The notes beneath the pieces were generated by a model that did no database searches, was not told the DNA's origin, and saw only the letters and a list, made by a program, of their open reading frames with translations. From assembly GCF_037151175.1 (NCBI RefSeq), contig NZ_JBBCOR010000002.1, forward strand, positions 124,001 through 188,000: 64,000 nucleotides of DNA, read 5' to 3'. The position numbers and the translations under genes are program-made. This DNA comes from Asaia sp003994335 (GTDB taxonomy: Bacteria > Pseudomonadota > Alphaproteobacteria > Acetobacterales > Acetobacteraceae). Positions 28,301 to 35,733 of the stretch are shown here, piece by piece (the stretch's first letter is position 1; each line of letters opens with the position of its first letter).

Positions 28301-28633
28301 CAGGGAGCCAAATCCCTCGGTCTAGGCCCTCTCATCGGTGTGCGTACTGCTGGCGCGGGCGTCTGGCTGTCCGATACCGATCGTCTGGCCGATAACGGTC
28401 TGCCCCGGACGGCGGAGCGTCCCTATTTCGACATGAAAGGCCACTGGCTGGTCGAAAATCACGGCGTCGAGCCCGACATCACGGTGGAAAACATGCCTGT
28501 CGCCACCTTCAACGGTCAGGATCAACAGCTCGACAAGGCACTCGAGACACTTAACACCTTGCTGGACCAACACCCGATTGCCCCCATGGCGCCCGAAGCT
28601 TTCAACGGCACGGCGGAGGCAAAACCGCATTGA
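25340..28633 (+). CDS. Tricorn protease homologue, S41 family (secreted)
   Basis: The 1097-residue protein starts with a clear signal peptide (FSPLLASVALLALAPLTAQA) and is therefore likely periplasmic. Two beta-propeller regions follow, with repeated SPDGK(Q/T/L) WD40/TolB-like blades (about residues 25-330 and 340-690). A tricorn C1 domain comes next (WRLHRDHFYDPALHGVDW, with the catalytic His), then a PDZ-like region (about 800-885). The S41 catalytic domain has Ser about 981 in the motif TYSDGETF and a C-terminal VEPD. Tricorn-like enzymes degrade oligopeptides. The ATG at 25340 has GGAAGG about 5 nt upstream; an in-frame GTG at 25316 would only add eight residues. Confidence 0.93.
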   Translation: MRFSPLLASVALLALAPLTAQAAPGYLRDPALSGTQVVFDAEQSVWSVGLQGGPASRLTAPIGTDPHPILSPDGKQVAFLANYDGPTELYVMPIEGGTPKRVTYENQSVTPIGWDRKAGILYSTAPPTGPGLSHIVVAIHPVSGTRRVYPLADANDATLSPDGQWIYFVRFGTAVSHDHLRLYRGGAMAQLWRYKLKGGVEAERIGPTDANMRRPMLWKDRLIVISDRDGRDNLWSYALDGTEGHALTHHDDFGVREASLSGHDIVYQLGADLYHLDLETGSETLIPVEIASDRAARRPLWLDNPYPFLTDIALAQNGKQVALTIRGHAVLAAPGPLRRITLATAPTTRLRHAALSPDGKTLYAFSDKGGESELWAFPAAGGSEGTQLTHGTKGEPTGLWVSPDGGHIAHTDLSGHLYLLDLSTHTDKLIDDARLDGQSEYDSLAWSHDGRLLTFVRARGENIRRQIALYALDTGTTLWATTPDYESYAPSFSPDGHFLWFLSDRHFSLNNGSPWGDRAPAPVFTQRTGVFALALQKDGRFPFAPVTELLPPAPAKTTDAPGKSVGKKPAAILDVENLPNRLYQLPFPAGTFSKIAVGPDTLYVLAHKPDQPVSKDDDLTLRAIKIEPGEIKPSDFATGLRDMSLTPDGKTLMLVSGKEDARPKIQLVPATGSMSGVSGANTTVTLDGFRLRVDPGAEWQDMFNDAWRLHRDHFYDPALHGVDWNATRERYRPLLSRVGDRSDLDDLLGQMMGELNALHSQLRAPQTPERDNAVLIASLGAHLTRQPGGFLIDRIYEGDPDLPDDRSPLAAPDVDARPGDLIIALNGQSLADQPDLTALLANQANRQILLTLKRKDRQFQIVTTAIGAKQDASLRLQAWENERARYVADASHGRIGYVHLRAMGKDDIARFTRDFFSQTEKDGLVIDVRRNLGGNIDSWVLSELLRKVWMFWSDHGKAPQGNMQQTFRGHLVVLCDAFTYSDGETFSQGAKSLGLGPLIGVRTAGAGVWLSDTDRLADNGLPRTAERPYFDMKGHWLVENHGVEPDITVENMPVATFNGQDQQLDKALETLNTLLDQHPIAPMAPEAFNGTAEAKPH

Positions 28634-28804
28634 TACGACCGTCCGCTGAGGCATTCATGCGGAGGGCTTCGGGTTTCAATAAGAGGCATCCAGGGCGCTG
28701 CGCCCGGCTCCGGGCGGGCGCACACCCGACTCATCCCTCCCAGCGGGGGGGGCAGAGGCTGATGATCCTTTGGCGGGCACCAGGTGGCGTTGCGCCTGGC
28801 CTGC
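28634..28804. repeat. Palindrome-rich intergenic region (REP-like)
   Basis: The region lies between two convergent genes. It contains GC-rich hairpins, such as GGGCG-CTG-CGCCC (28693-28705) and CCAGGTGGCG pairing with CGCCTGG (28780-28799). The CTTTGGCGGG block before the second hairpin also occurs at 48765-48775. These look like dispersed palindromic elements that may double as terminators. Confidence 0.55.
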
Positions 28805-29374
28805 TCAGCAGCTGGGGGAATAACCTACAGGCACGAGGATAGCACTCTTCATGGCGCCCAGGAGCGGAAGAATACCCTTGGGCGGCCAGGCGCCTGTTTC
28901 AACCGCCTGTTTGCGCCTGGCTGCGCGCTCCGCAAGATCGGCATACGGCCAGGCATGGGCCAGACGCGACACACCATCGCTCGAAGTCATGACGAGATAG
29001 GCTGGTGAGACAGCCGAGCGCGCTGGGAGTGCGCCTTCCATCAGCGCCGTCACCTCTGCTTCGCGGCCTGGCAGGATATCATAGACACGCCATTCATAGG
29101 CGCCCCCGAAAGCACCCGGAGCTGGCTGCGTCCCGCCGATCAGTGTCCAGCGCTGACGGTCGATACGCTCGACGCCCGCCGCATGGTCGGGCCAGACGAT
29201 ATCCTGAGGAGTCTGGCTGAAAAGAACGACAATTTCGTTCAGAGCACCGAGATCGGTAGTCCAGCAGCCCAGAAATCCAGCGCGACCCACGAGGGGCGCC
29301 TCAAGGGCGCCCACGATAGCGGGGACGCTCCCCGAGCGGCAGGTGAGAACGAAGGTTTCAACGCATACCGGCAT
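28805..29374 (-). CDS. NIPSNAP family protein
   Basis: The 189-residue protein shows a duplicated ferredoxin-like layout. Its C-terminal half carries the NIPSNAP signature GGAYEWRVYDILPGREAEV and SRLAHAWPYADLAERAARR. The N-terminal half (VETFVLTCRSGSVPAIVGALE, then EIVVLFSQTPQDI) is a more degenerate copy. The molecular function of bacterial NIPSNAP proteins is not established. The start lies 26 nt after the accC stop on the same strand, so it is probably the last gene of the aroQ-accB-accC transcript. Nothing in the sequence indicates catalysis. Confidence 0.75.
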   Translation of the reverse strand: MPVCVETFVLTCRSGSVPAIVGALEAPLVGRAGFLGCWTTDLGALNEIVVLFSQTPQDIVWPDHAAGVERIDRQRWTLIGGTQPAPGAFGGAYEWRVYDILPGREAEVTALMEGALPARSAVSPAYLVMTSSDGVSRLAHAWPYADLAERAARRKQAVETGAWPPKGILPLLGAMKSAILVPVGYSPSC

Positions 29375-29400
29375 CGGAGGAGATTCCTTGTGCAGTGTTC

Positions 29401-30747
29401 TTATTTCTTGAGAGAGTCGACGAACTTCTCGAGCCAGTGGATCGTGTAGTCACCCTTCTGGAACTGCGGGTCGGCAAGGATCTTGCGGTGCAGCGGAATG
29501 ACCGTCTTCACACCATCCACCACGCATTCGTCCAGAGCCCGCATCATGCGTGCAATCGCCTCGGCACGTGTCGGGGCATGGACGATCAGCTTGGCGATCA
29601 TACTGTCATAATAGGGCGGAACGCGATACCCGGCATAGATGGCGCTGTCGATACGCACACCCAGACCACCCGGTGCATGAAAGACCTTGATCGTGCCGGG
29701 ATTCGGCATGAAGGTTTCAGGATCTTCCGCATTGATGCGGCATTCGATGGCATGACCACTGAAGGTGATGTCCGACTGCTCATAGCCGAGCGCCTGACCG
29801 GCTGCCACGCGGATCTGCTCACGAACGAGATCGACATCGCACACCATTTCGGTCACGGGATGCTCGACCTGAAGACGCGTGTTCATCTCGATGAAGCAGA
29901 ACTGGCCGTCCTGATAGAGGAATTCCAGCGTACCGGCGTTGCGGTAGCCCATCTTCTTGAGTGCTGCCGTTGCAGTCGCCCCGATCGCATCGCGCTCCTC
30001 AGCCGAGAGAACGGGCGATCCAGCTTCTTCCAGAAGCTTCTGGTGACGACGCTGCAGCGAGCAGTCACGCTCGCCGAAATGCACGACATTGCCATGCGTA
30101 TCAGCCATGATCTGCAGCTCGATATGACGCGGCTTGTCGAGATATTTTTCGAGATAGACCTCGTCATTACCGAATGCCGCGCGGGCCTCGGTGCGGGCTA
30201 CCGACCAGGCTTCCTCGATCTCGTCTTCAGTCTGTGCCACCTTCATGCCACGACCGCCACCGCCTGCTGCAGCCTTGATCAGCACGGGATAACCAACCTT
30301 GGCGGCGACTTCGCGCGCCGCGGCCAGATCGCGTAATGCGCCATCCGAACCCGGCACAAGCGGCACGCCAAGCTCGCGCATGGTGGTCTTGGCCATGATC
30401 TTGTCACCCATCGTGCGGATATGATGGGCGGTCGGGCCGATGAACACGAAGCCGTGCTCCTCGACCGTCTCGGCAAAATCGGCATTCTCGGAAAGGAAGC
30501 CATAACCGGGATGGATGGCTTCGGCCCCGGTGATCGTAGCGGCCGAAAGAATGGCAGCCACGTTCAGATAGGAGTCACGCGAAGAGGGCGGCCCGATGCA
30601 GACCGCCTCATCCGCCAGTCGGACATGCATGGCATCGGCATCGGCCGTTGAATGCACGGCAACCGTCGCTATGCCCAGTTCACGGCAGGCGCGCAGGATG
30701 CGAAGCGCGATTTCGCCGCGATTGGCGATCAGGATCTTGGAAAACAT
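29401..30747 (-). CDS. accC: Acetyl-CoA carboxylase, biotin carboxylase subunit
   Basis: AccC carboxylates the biotin of AccB using ATP and bicarbonate, the first half-reaction of fatty acid synthesis. The 448-residue ATP-grasp protein has IANRGEIALRI, the glycine-rich AAAGGGGRGMKV loop, the FIEMNTRLQVEHPVTE catalytic segment and the GHAIECRINAEDP motif. Length and composition are normal. It follows accB by 26 nt and precedes the NIPSNAP gene. Confidence 0.97.
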   Translation of the reverse strand: MFSKILIANRGEIALRILRACRELGIATVAVHSTADADAMHVRLADEAVCIGPPSSRDSYLNVAAILSAATITGAEAIHPGYGFLSENADFAETVEEHGFVFIGPTAHHIRTMGDKIMAKTTMRELGVPLVPGSDGALRDLAAAREVAAKVGYPVLIKAAAGGGGRGMKVAQTEDEIEEAWSVARTEARAAFGNDEVYLEKYLDKPRHIELQIMADTHGNVVHFGERDCSLQRRHQKLLEEAGSPVLSAEERDAIGATATAALKKMGYRNAGTLEFLYQDGQFCFIEMNTRLQVEHPVTEMVCDVDLVREQIRVAAGQALGYEQSDITFSGHAIECRINAEDPETFMPNPGTIKVFHAPGGLGVRIDSAIYAGYRVPPYYDSMIAKLIVHAPTRAEAIARMMRALDECVVDGVKTVIPLHRKILADPQFQKGDYTIHWLEKFVDSLKK

Positions 30748-30773
30748 CGGGTTCCAGACTCAGTCAGTAATGC

Positions 30774-31229
30774 TTATTCGATGATGGCGAGCGCTTCGCC
30801 GAATTCAACCGGGTCACCGCTGGAAACCAGAAGACGCTTCAGGGTGCCGCCGCGCGGCGCCTTGATCTGATTGAAGGTCTTCATCGCCTCGATCAGCATC
30901 AGGGTCTGACCGGCCGTCACAGCCTGGCCTTCCTGCACGAAGGGGGGAGCCGACGGATCGGGTGCCAGATAGGCAATACCGACCATCGGGCTGTTGACAG
31001 CGCCAGGATGGTTGGCAGCGTCGACCGGGGCAGCTGCCGGAGCAGGTGCGGCAACAGGCGCCGCAGCAGCGGGTGCCGGGCCAACGGCATGAACCACCTG
31101 GCCGCCGGCATTGCGTGCCACACGAATGCGACTGTCCTTTTCCGCGACCTCGATCTCGGTCAGTCCGGTTTCAGTCAGAATATCGGCCAATGCCCGGATG
31201 GCATCCGCGTCCACGAGCATACGGCTCAT
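30774..31229 (-). CDS. accB: Acetyl-CoA carboxylase, biotin carboxyl carrier protein
   Basis: The 151-residue carrier has an N-terminal helical region, an Ala/Pro linker (about residues 50-70) and a C-terminal biotinyl domain. Its biotinylation motif is EAMKTFN with Lys about 117; the usual EAMKM is replaced by EAMKT, a variant common in related alphaproteobacteria. It carries carboxybiotin between AccC and the carboxyltransferase. The ATG overlaps the aroQ stop as ATGA and accC follows, forming a compact operon. Confidence 0.95.
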   Translation of the reverse strand: MSRMLVDADAIRALADILTETGLTEIEVAEKDSRIRVARNAGGQVVHAVGPAPAAAAPVAAPAPAAAPVDAANHPGAVNSPMVGIAYLAPDPSAPPFVQEGQAVTAGQTLMLIEAMKTFNQIKAPRGGTLKRLLVSSGDPVEFGEALAIIE

Positions 31230-31681
31230 CGTTCGTCCTCGTCTTCGATCATGTCATAGAGTGCACGCAATGCCATGGCATAGCCACGCACGCCAAACCC
31301 GCAGATTACGCCAATGGCGGCCTGGGAGGTATAGGTGTGATGGCGAAAGGCATCGCGGCGATGGATGTTGGAGATGTGAACCTCCACCGTCGGCAGGCCC
31401 GTGGCGAGCAACGCATCGAGCAATGCGATGGATGTGTGACCATAGGCCGCCGGATTGATCACGATACCACGCGCCCTTCCCCGGCATTCCTGAATCCAGG
31501 AAACCAGTTCCCCTTCGATATTCGTCTGGCGAAAATCGATGGCGACATCGAGCTGCTCGGCGGCCTGGATGCAAACCTGTTCAAGGTCGTCCAGTGTCGC
31601 ATGGCCGTATATTTCCGGCTGGCGCATTCCGAGCATGTTGAGGTTGGGGCCGTTCAGCACGGCAATCATCGGGCGAATCAT
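31226..31681 (-). CDS. aroQ: 3-dehydroquinate dehydratase, type II
   Basis: Type II dehydroquinase catalyses the third step of the shikimate pathway. Family motifs are NGPNLNMLGMRQPEIYG (with the catalytic Tyr in EIYG), RQTNIEGELVSWIQ, INPAAYGHTSIAL and VEVHISNIHRRDAFR. The start at 31681 gives 151 residues, the normal length; the open frame extends 24 codons upstream but those do not resemble the family, and ATG at 31669 is a further option. No good ribosome-binding site is visible. It is the first gene of the aroQ-accB-accC cluster, a linkage frequent in bacteria. Confidence 0.95.
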   Translation of the reverse strand: MIRPMIAVLNGPNLNMLGMRQPEIYGHATLDDLEQVCIQAAEQLDVAIDFRQTNIEGELVSWIQECRGRARGIVINPAAYGHTSIALLDALLATGLPTVEVHISNIHRRDAFRHHTYTSQAAIGVICGFGVRGYAMALRALYDMIEDEDER

Positions 31682-32008
31682 GAAAGGAGCCCGTAGCACT
31701 TTCGCATGGGCCGTAAAAGCCTTCCCGCATGGCGCAGAGGGTTTACGCCTCATTCCTGCCGCGTTTCTCGGCTTCTGTGCCCCTCATGAGACAGCCTCTC
31801 GCCCGTCTCATGCGCTTCTGAGGGTTCTTTCGCGCAGGTTCGGGCATCACGATTTCGCAATCGTGGCAGGCTGTGATACACACGTCGTTCGCCGCCCCGG
31901 ATCGTCGGGGCATTCGTTCGTTCGGAGTAACTGGGCAAAAGGCTGCAAGCTGTCGTGATATCTTCTAGAAGCAGAAAACTGACATTCAGTTCCACGGAAC
32001 GATGCAAG
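31682..32008. other. Divergent intergenic region aroQ / rlpA-like
   Basis: These 327 bp separate divergent genes and should contain both promoters. The centre is GC-rich, becoming more AT-rich toward 31950-31990. I saw no clear hairpin, RNA gene or conserved coding frame. Confidence 0.4.
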
Positions 32009-32662
32009 ATGCGTCTCCGCGCCCGAATCGGGGGTCTCGCTCTGCTTTGCACGGCATTCGCACCGAAGCATGGCGCTCACGCGGCCACGGCCTCGCAGGC
32101 CGCGCCCCAGACCACGATCGTGACCGAACCCAGCGCTGAGAACGCCCCCTGGGCCTCCTCGGTGCGCCTTGCGCTCGCCAAGCGTGCCCATCGTATCGCT
32201 CTAGCCAGCCATAATGTGCTCTCATGGTCTGAGCATGGCGTCGCCAGCTGGTATGGCCGTCGCCTCGCCGGTCATCGAACCAGCAGCGGCGAGCGGCTGG
32301 ACGGCCAGGCCCTGACGGCCGCGCATCCTACCCTGCCCATGGGCTCGAAGGTTCTGGTCGAGAACGAAGATACGGGTCGTTCGGTCATCGTGACCGTCAA
32401 TGATCGCGGACCATTCAACAGCCGCATCATCGATCTCTCTCACGCAGCTGCAGCAGAAATCGGTATGCTGGGCAGTGGTACGGCTCACGTGAAGATCGCC
32501 CCTATTCCTGCCGATACCGCCATCAAGGAAGACCAGCCGCTTGAGGTGGCCGAGGCGGAAGCTGAGGACACCAACGAGCAAGCCCTCGATGCTGTCACTC
32601 CGGTCGTGAAGCCTCATGCGCGCCGAGCAGCCCCTACGCGCCGTGTGCATCACCACAAGTAA
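32009..32662 (+). CDS. RlpA-like septal-ring / lytic transglycosylase family protein
   Basis: A signal peptide (RLRARIGGLALLCTAFAPKHGAHA) precedes a double-psi beta-barrel RlpA domain (about residues 85-170) with GVASWYGRRLAGHRTSSGE, TAAHPTLPMGSKVLV, VTVNDRGPFNSRIIDLS and AAAEIGM. RlpA proteins cleave naked glycan strands at the septum or contribute to cell-envelope maintenance. There is no SPOR domain; instead the C-terminus is acidic then basic with a His-rich end, which differs from E. coli RlpA. The ATG at 32009 is preferred because it starts the signal peptide; an upstream in-frame ATG at 31955 exists. A strong terminator follows. Confidence 0.88.
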   Translation: MRLRARIGGLALLCTAFAPKHGAHAATASQAAPQTTIVTEPSAENAPWASSVRLALAKRAHRIALASHNVLSWSEHGVASWYGRRLAGHRTSSGERLDGQALTAAHPTLPMGSKVLVENEDTGRSVIVTVNDRGPFNSRIIDLSHAAAAEIGMLGSGTAHVKIAPIPADTAIKEDQPLEVAEAEAEDTNEQALDAVTPVVKPHARRAAPTRRVHHHK

Positions 32663-32700
32663 ACCGCTCCTACGTCACTTCTTCTTTGGAGCGAGATACA

Positions 32701-32739
32701 AAAAAAAGGGCGTGGGTCATTGGCCACACGCCCTTTTTT
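32701..32739. terminator. Bidirectional rho-independent terminator
   Basis: A stem AGGGCGTG-GG / CC-CACGCCCT with a short loop is flanked by A7 on the left and T7 on the right. It can therefore terminate both the rlpA-like gene (plus) and the BrkB-like gene (minus), which converge here. Confidence 0.9.
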
Positions 32740-32765
32740 ATGGCCTGACAGTCGATTACCAGCAC

Positions 32766-33932
32766 CTAGCTTTCCGAGGCGACTGCAACCGTGGGCTCGC
32801 TGCCCTCCTGCACACGCGTGACACCTGGCACCTTAGGGTTGAACCCCTTCATGCGATCCTCGAGCCCGGCATTCAACTCGGCCCCGAACAGCACGACATA
32901 GGTGCCGACGAAGAACCACATCATGATCGCGGCAACAGCACCTAGCGGGCCGTAGGTCGAGCCGTAGCTGGCGAAATGACTGACGTAATAGGAGAAAGCG
33001 AGCGAGGTCAGCACCCAGAGAAGCGTGGCCACCAGGGAGCCCGGAACGATCCATCGCCAATCCGGCTTGTCACGGCAGGGGCCATAGCGGAACAGAAGCG
33101 TCACCGCGATGAATACGAAGAGCAGCATCAAGGCAGGTGCGCCGAAATGGACGATATAGCGGGTGCTGTAGCTCATGAGGTAATCGGTAAGATACAGGAT
33201 TTCGGGCGGCAGATTCCGCAGACCGAACCGGTTGAGCAGGTCTGGCATGTAGTCGATCAATGCCGGGAAAGCCACCATGAGCGCCAGCGTCATGCAGGCC
33301 CCCACCACAGCTCCAAACGTGACCCCAAGCGCGAGAAACTGGAAGCGGAAGAACCCGCGCGTCTCCAGAACGTCATAGGCAAGGTTGAGCGCTGAAAGAA
33401 CCGATTTGGTGCTCGCCGAGGCTGACCAGAGGGCGATGGCTGTCGAGAAAATCAGTCCAACCGTGAGCGAGGCATGGGGCTGGGCAATCAGCGTATGGAT
33501 CTGCGAGGCGATGAGCTCGAAAGCGGTCGCGGGCAGCAGATTGCGCAGGACATTCAGCTGGGGTTCCACAGTCTGCAGATCGAAGATCAGTCCGTAGAGC
33601 GAGATCAGCGATGAGATGGCCGGGAACAGGGAAAGCGTGGCGTAGAACGCGCATCCCGCAGCCGAGAGGCTGGTCTGACTCGATCCGAGATTGCTCAGTG
33701 TCTGACGCAGGACAAGCTTCCACCCACCCAGAGGCATATGGATAGGGCTTTTGGCGCCGGTACCGGGTGCCTCGCGCCCCATCGCCTCCTCGGCAAGGGG
33801 TGTCTCGGCGGCGATCTTCGCCAGAGACTCAGACGGTCTCGACGCATCGACGGCACCACCCGATTCAAGGGCAATTTTTCGGGCCTGACTATCCGATGTC
33901 GGGGACTCGTCCACAAAGATCTCCTTGTTCAT
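32766..33932 (-). CDS. YihY/BrkB family inner-membrane protein
   Basis: The 388-residue protein belongs to the YihY/virulence factor BrkB family (PF03631). After an approximately 75-residue polar N-terminus come six hydrophobic spans containing SAAGCAFYATLSLFPAISSLISLYGL, ALWSASASTKSVLSALNLAYDV, TLLFRYGPCRDKPDWRW and YGPLGAVAAIMMWFFVGTYVVLFGAELNA (given here by position about 90-370). The family is widespread in bacterial membranes and its biochemical role is unproven; the old RNase BN assignment is incorrect. It stands alone, divergent from the ornithine decarboxylase gene. Confidence 0.88.
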   Translation of the reverse strand: MNKEIFVDESPTSDSQARKIALESGGAVDASRPSESLAKIAAETPLAEEAMGREAPGTGAKSPIHMPLGGWKLVLRQTLSNLGSSQTSLSAAGCAFYATLSLFPAISSLISLYGLIFDLQTVEPQLNVLRNLLPATAFELIASQIHTLIAQPHASLTVGLIFSTAIALWSASASTKSVLSALNLAYDVLETRGFFRFQFLALGVTFGAVVGACMTLALMVAFPALIDYMPDLLNRFGLRNLPPEILYLTDYLMSYSTRYIVHFGAPALMLLFVFIAVTLLFRYGPCRDKPDWRWIVPGSLVATLLWVLTSLAFSYYVSHFASYGSTYGPLGAVAAIMMWFFVGTYVVLFGAELNAGLEDRMKGFNPKVPGVTRVQEGSEPTVAVASES

Positions 33933-34346
33933 GCCACTTCGGCGCCCTTGAGGCGGTTCAGGCTCTGCCTGGGGTCAGGCGGGCTCTTTATTGCCCGCGC
34001 AGCCCCGAAACGAAAAGGGAGACTGCCCCATCATGACGCTCAGACTCCCGAAACGTTGCACTGCGTATAGCGTTACAGGGCCACAACTTCGCCCCGGTCG
34101 AAGAAAAAAAAGACACCATCAATTTTTTAGTTGCAACAGGGGGGGTTTGGTCCCATATGCGCCCCACGCAGCAACGCACGTGCCACTGGCCCTCTGTAGG
34201 TTACGCAACGACGTCAAGCGTTCTGGCAATCGGGCTGATCCTGCTCACTTTCGAGCAACCAGCCTCGTCCTGATCGCCGGTCCGTTCGACCGTTTCGCAA
34301 CAAACCCGCCCGTGCAGCTTCGGGCGGATTTCGGGAGGAGTGACTC
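33933..34346 (+). promoter_or_regulatory. Long leader of ornithine decarboxylase (candidate speF-type element)
   Basis: A 414-nt gap precedes the decarboxylase. It contains a short open frame of 38 codons (34157-34273) and a stem-loop with arms CCGCCCG and CGGGCGG (around 34307-34328) ending a few bases before the GGAGG ribosome-binding site. Alphaproteobacterial ornithine decarboxylase genes are known to carry a conserved speF leader RNA; this placement fits that precedent, but identity to the Rfam model was not tested. The promoter of the divergent BrkB-like gene must also lie here. Confidence 0.5.
34157..34273 (+). CDS. Possible 38-codon leader peptide before ornithine decarboxylase
   Basis: An ATG opens a 38-codon frame ending in TGA 73 nt before the decarboxylase start. 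The product would start MRPTQQRTCHWP and contain a hydrophobic stretch LAIGLILL. No good ribosome-binding site is visible. It could be a translated sensor in the leader or a chance frame. Confidence 0.25.
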   Translation: MRPTQQRTCHWPSVGYATTSSVLAIGLILLTFEQPASS

Positions 34347-35480
34347 ATGACTCCGAAAATCGTCCGCTATCTTGCCGAACAGCAGCCGGCAACCCCCTGC
34401 CTCGTCGTCGATGTCGACCATGTGGAAGAGCGCTACCACGCCCTGCGTGATGCTCTGCCGCTCGCTCACATCTATTATGCCGTGAAGGCCAATCCTGCCG
34501 CGCCGATTCTCGAGCGTCTGGTGCGTCTCGGCTCGTCTTTCGACGCAGCCTCCATCGGCGAGATCCATCAGTGCCTTGATGCCGGTGCGCAGGCCAGCCA
34601 GATTTCGTTCGGCAACACGGTCAAGAAAGTCTCGTCCATCCGCGAGGCTTTCGGCCTCGGCGTCGACCTGTTCGTGTTCGACAGCGAAGAGGAACTGGCC
34701 AAGCTGGCCGAGCATGCGCCCGGTTCGCGCGTTTTTTGCCGCCTCGCGGTCGAGAATGAAGGCGCTGACTGGCCTCTGTCACGCAAGTTCGGCACCACCG
34801 TATCTCATGCCAAGGACTTGCTGCTGAAGTCGGTCGAGCTGGGTCTGGAACCCTATGGCCTGTCCTTTCATGTGGGCAGCCAGCAGACCAGCACCGCAGC
34901 GTATGAGGCAGCGATCGCCAAGGTTGCCATGCTGTTCACCGACCTCTCGGCAGCGGGAATCGACCTCAAAATGGTCAATCTCGGTGGTGGTTTCCCCGTG
35001 CGTTACCGTGACGACATTCCCGAGATCGAACAGTTCGGTCTCGCGATCGGACGCGCGATGACGGAGCATTTCGGTAACGCCCTGCCGCAGATGCTGATCG
35101 AGCCCGGTCGCTTCATGGTGGCCGAGGCCGGTGTCGTTTCGACCGAGGTCGTGCTTGTCAGCCGTCGCGGCGGCAAGGAAAGCGATCCGCGTTGGGTCTA
35201 TCTCGATATCGGACGTTTCGGCGGCCTTGCCGAGACCGAAGGTGAAGCCATCCGCTATCGCTTCCGCACGCCCCATGACGGGCTGGCAACGGGCGAGACG
35301 GTCGTGGCCGGTCCGAGCTGTGATGGTGTCGACATCATGTATGAGAAGAACCGCGTACAACTGCCTCATGCACTGAGCTCGGGCGATCGCATCGAGCTTC
35401 TGACCACCGGAGCCTATGTCACCACCTATTGTTCCACCGGCTTCAACGGATTTGCTCCCCTCAGCGAACACTATATCTGA
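34347..35480 (+). CDS. Ornithine/lysine decarboxylase, PLP fold type III
   Basis: The 377-residue enzyme is an alanine-racemase-fold PLP decarboxylase. YYAVKANP contains the PLP Lys (about residue 47), followed by FDAASIGEI, SFHVGSQQ, NLGGGFPV, the EPGRFMVAEAG phosphate-binding segment and GPSCDGVDIMYE with the active-site Cys. This form makes putrescine from ornithine (some act on lysine too) for polyamine synthesis. GGGAGGAG lies 6-8 nt before the ATG, just after a hairpin that may sequester it. The structured leader suggests polyamine- or ornithine-dependent control. Confidence 0.93.
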   Translation: MTPKIVRYLAEQQPATPCLVVDVDHVEERYHALRDALPLAHIYYAVKANPAAPILERLVRLGSSFDAASIGEIHQCLDAGAQASQISFGNTVKKVSSIREAFGLGVDLFVFDSEEELAKLAEHAPGSRVFCRLAVENEGADWPLSRKFGTTVSHAKDLLLKSVELGLEPYGLSFHVGSQQTSTAAYEAAIAKVAMLFTDLSAAGIDLKMVNLGGGFPVRYRDDIPEIEQFGLAIGRAMTEHFGNALPQMLIEPGRFMVAEAGVVSTEVVLVSRRGGKESDPRWVYLDIGRFGGLAETEGEAIRYRFRTPHDGLATGETVVAGPSCDGVDIMYEKNRVQLPHALSSGDRIELLTTGAYVTTYCSTGFNGFAPLSEHYI

Positions 35481-35733
35481 GCGCGGTTCGGGTCGGCACA
35501 TCAGTCGCCCCAGTCGAAACACCGACGGGGCTCTGACATCGCTTCCTTCCGAAAATAGAGACAAGCTACAGGAAGCGTCTGGTCCCCTCACCGGGATTCA
35601 GGCGCTTTTTGCGTTATGAGCCGTCCTGTCAGGTGATGTCAGCAGATTTCGCTCTCAACCGGATGCTGGCTCCCGTCTGCACCGCCTTTATGGCATGCTG
35701 CCTGCGTCGTTCCCCTCCAAGACTGGACGCCCC

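Noticed and set aside
30900..31110. Ala/Pro-rich low-complexity stretch as a possible repeat array
   Set aside because: It is the ordinary flexible linker of the biotin carrier protein AccB, not a DNA repeat or CRISPR.
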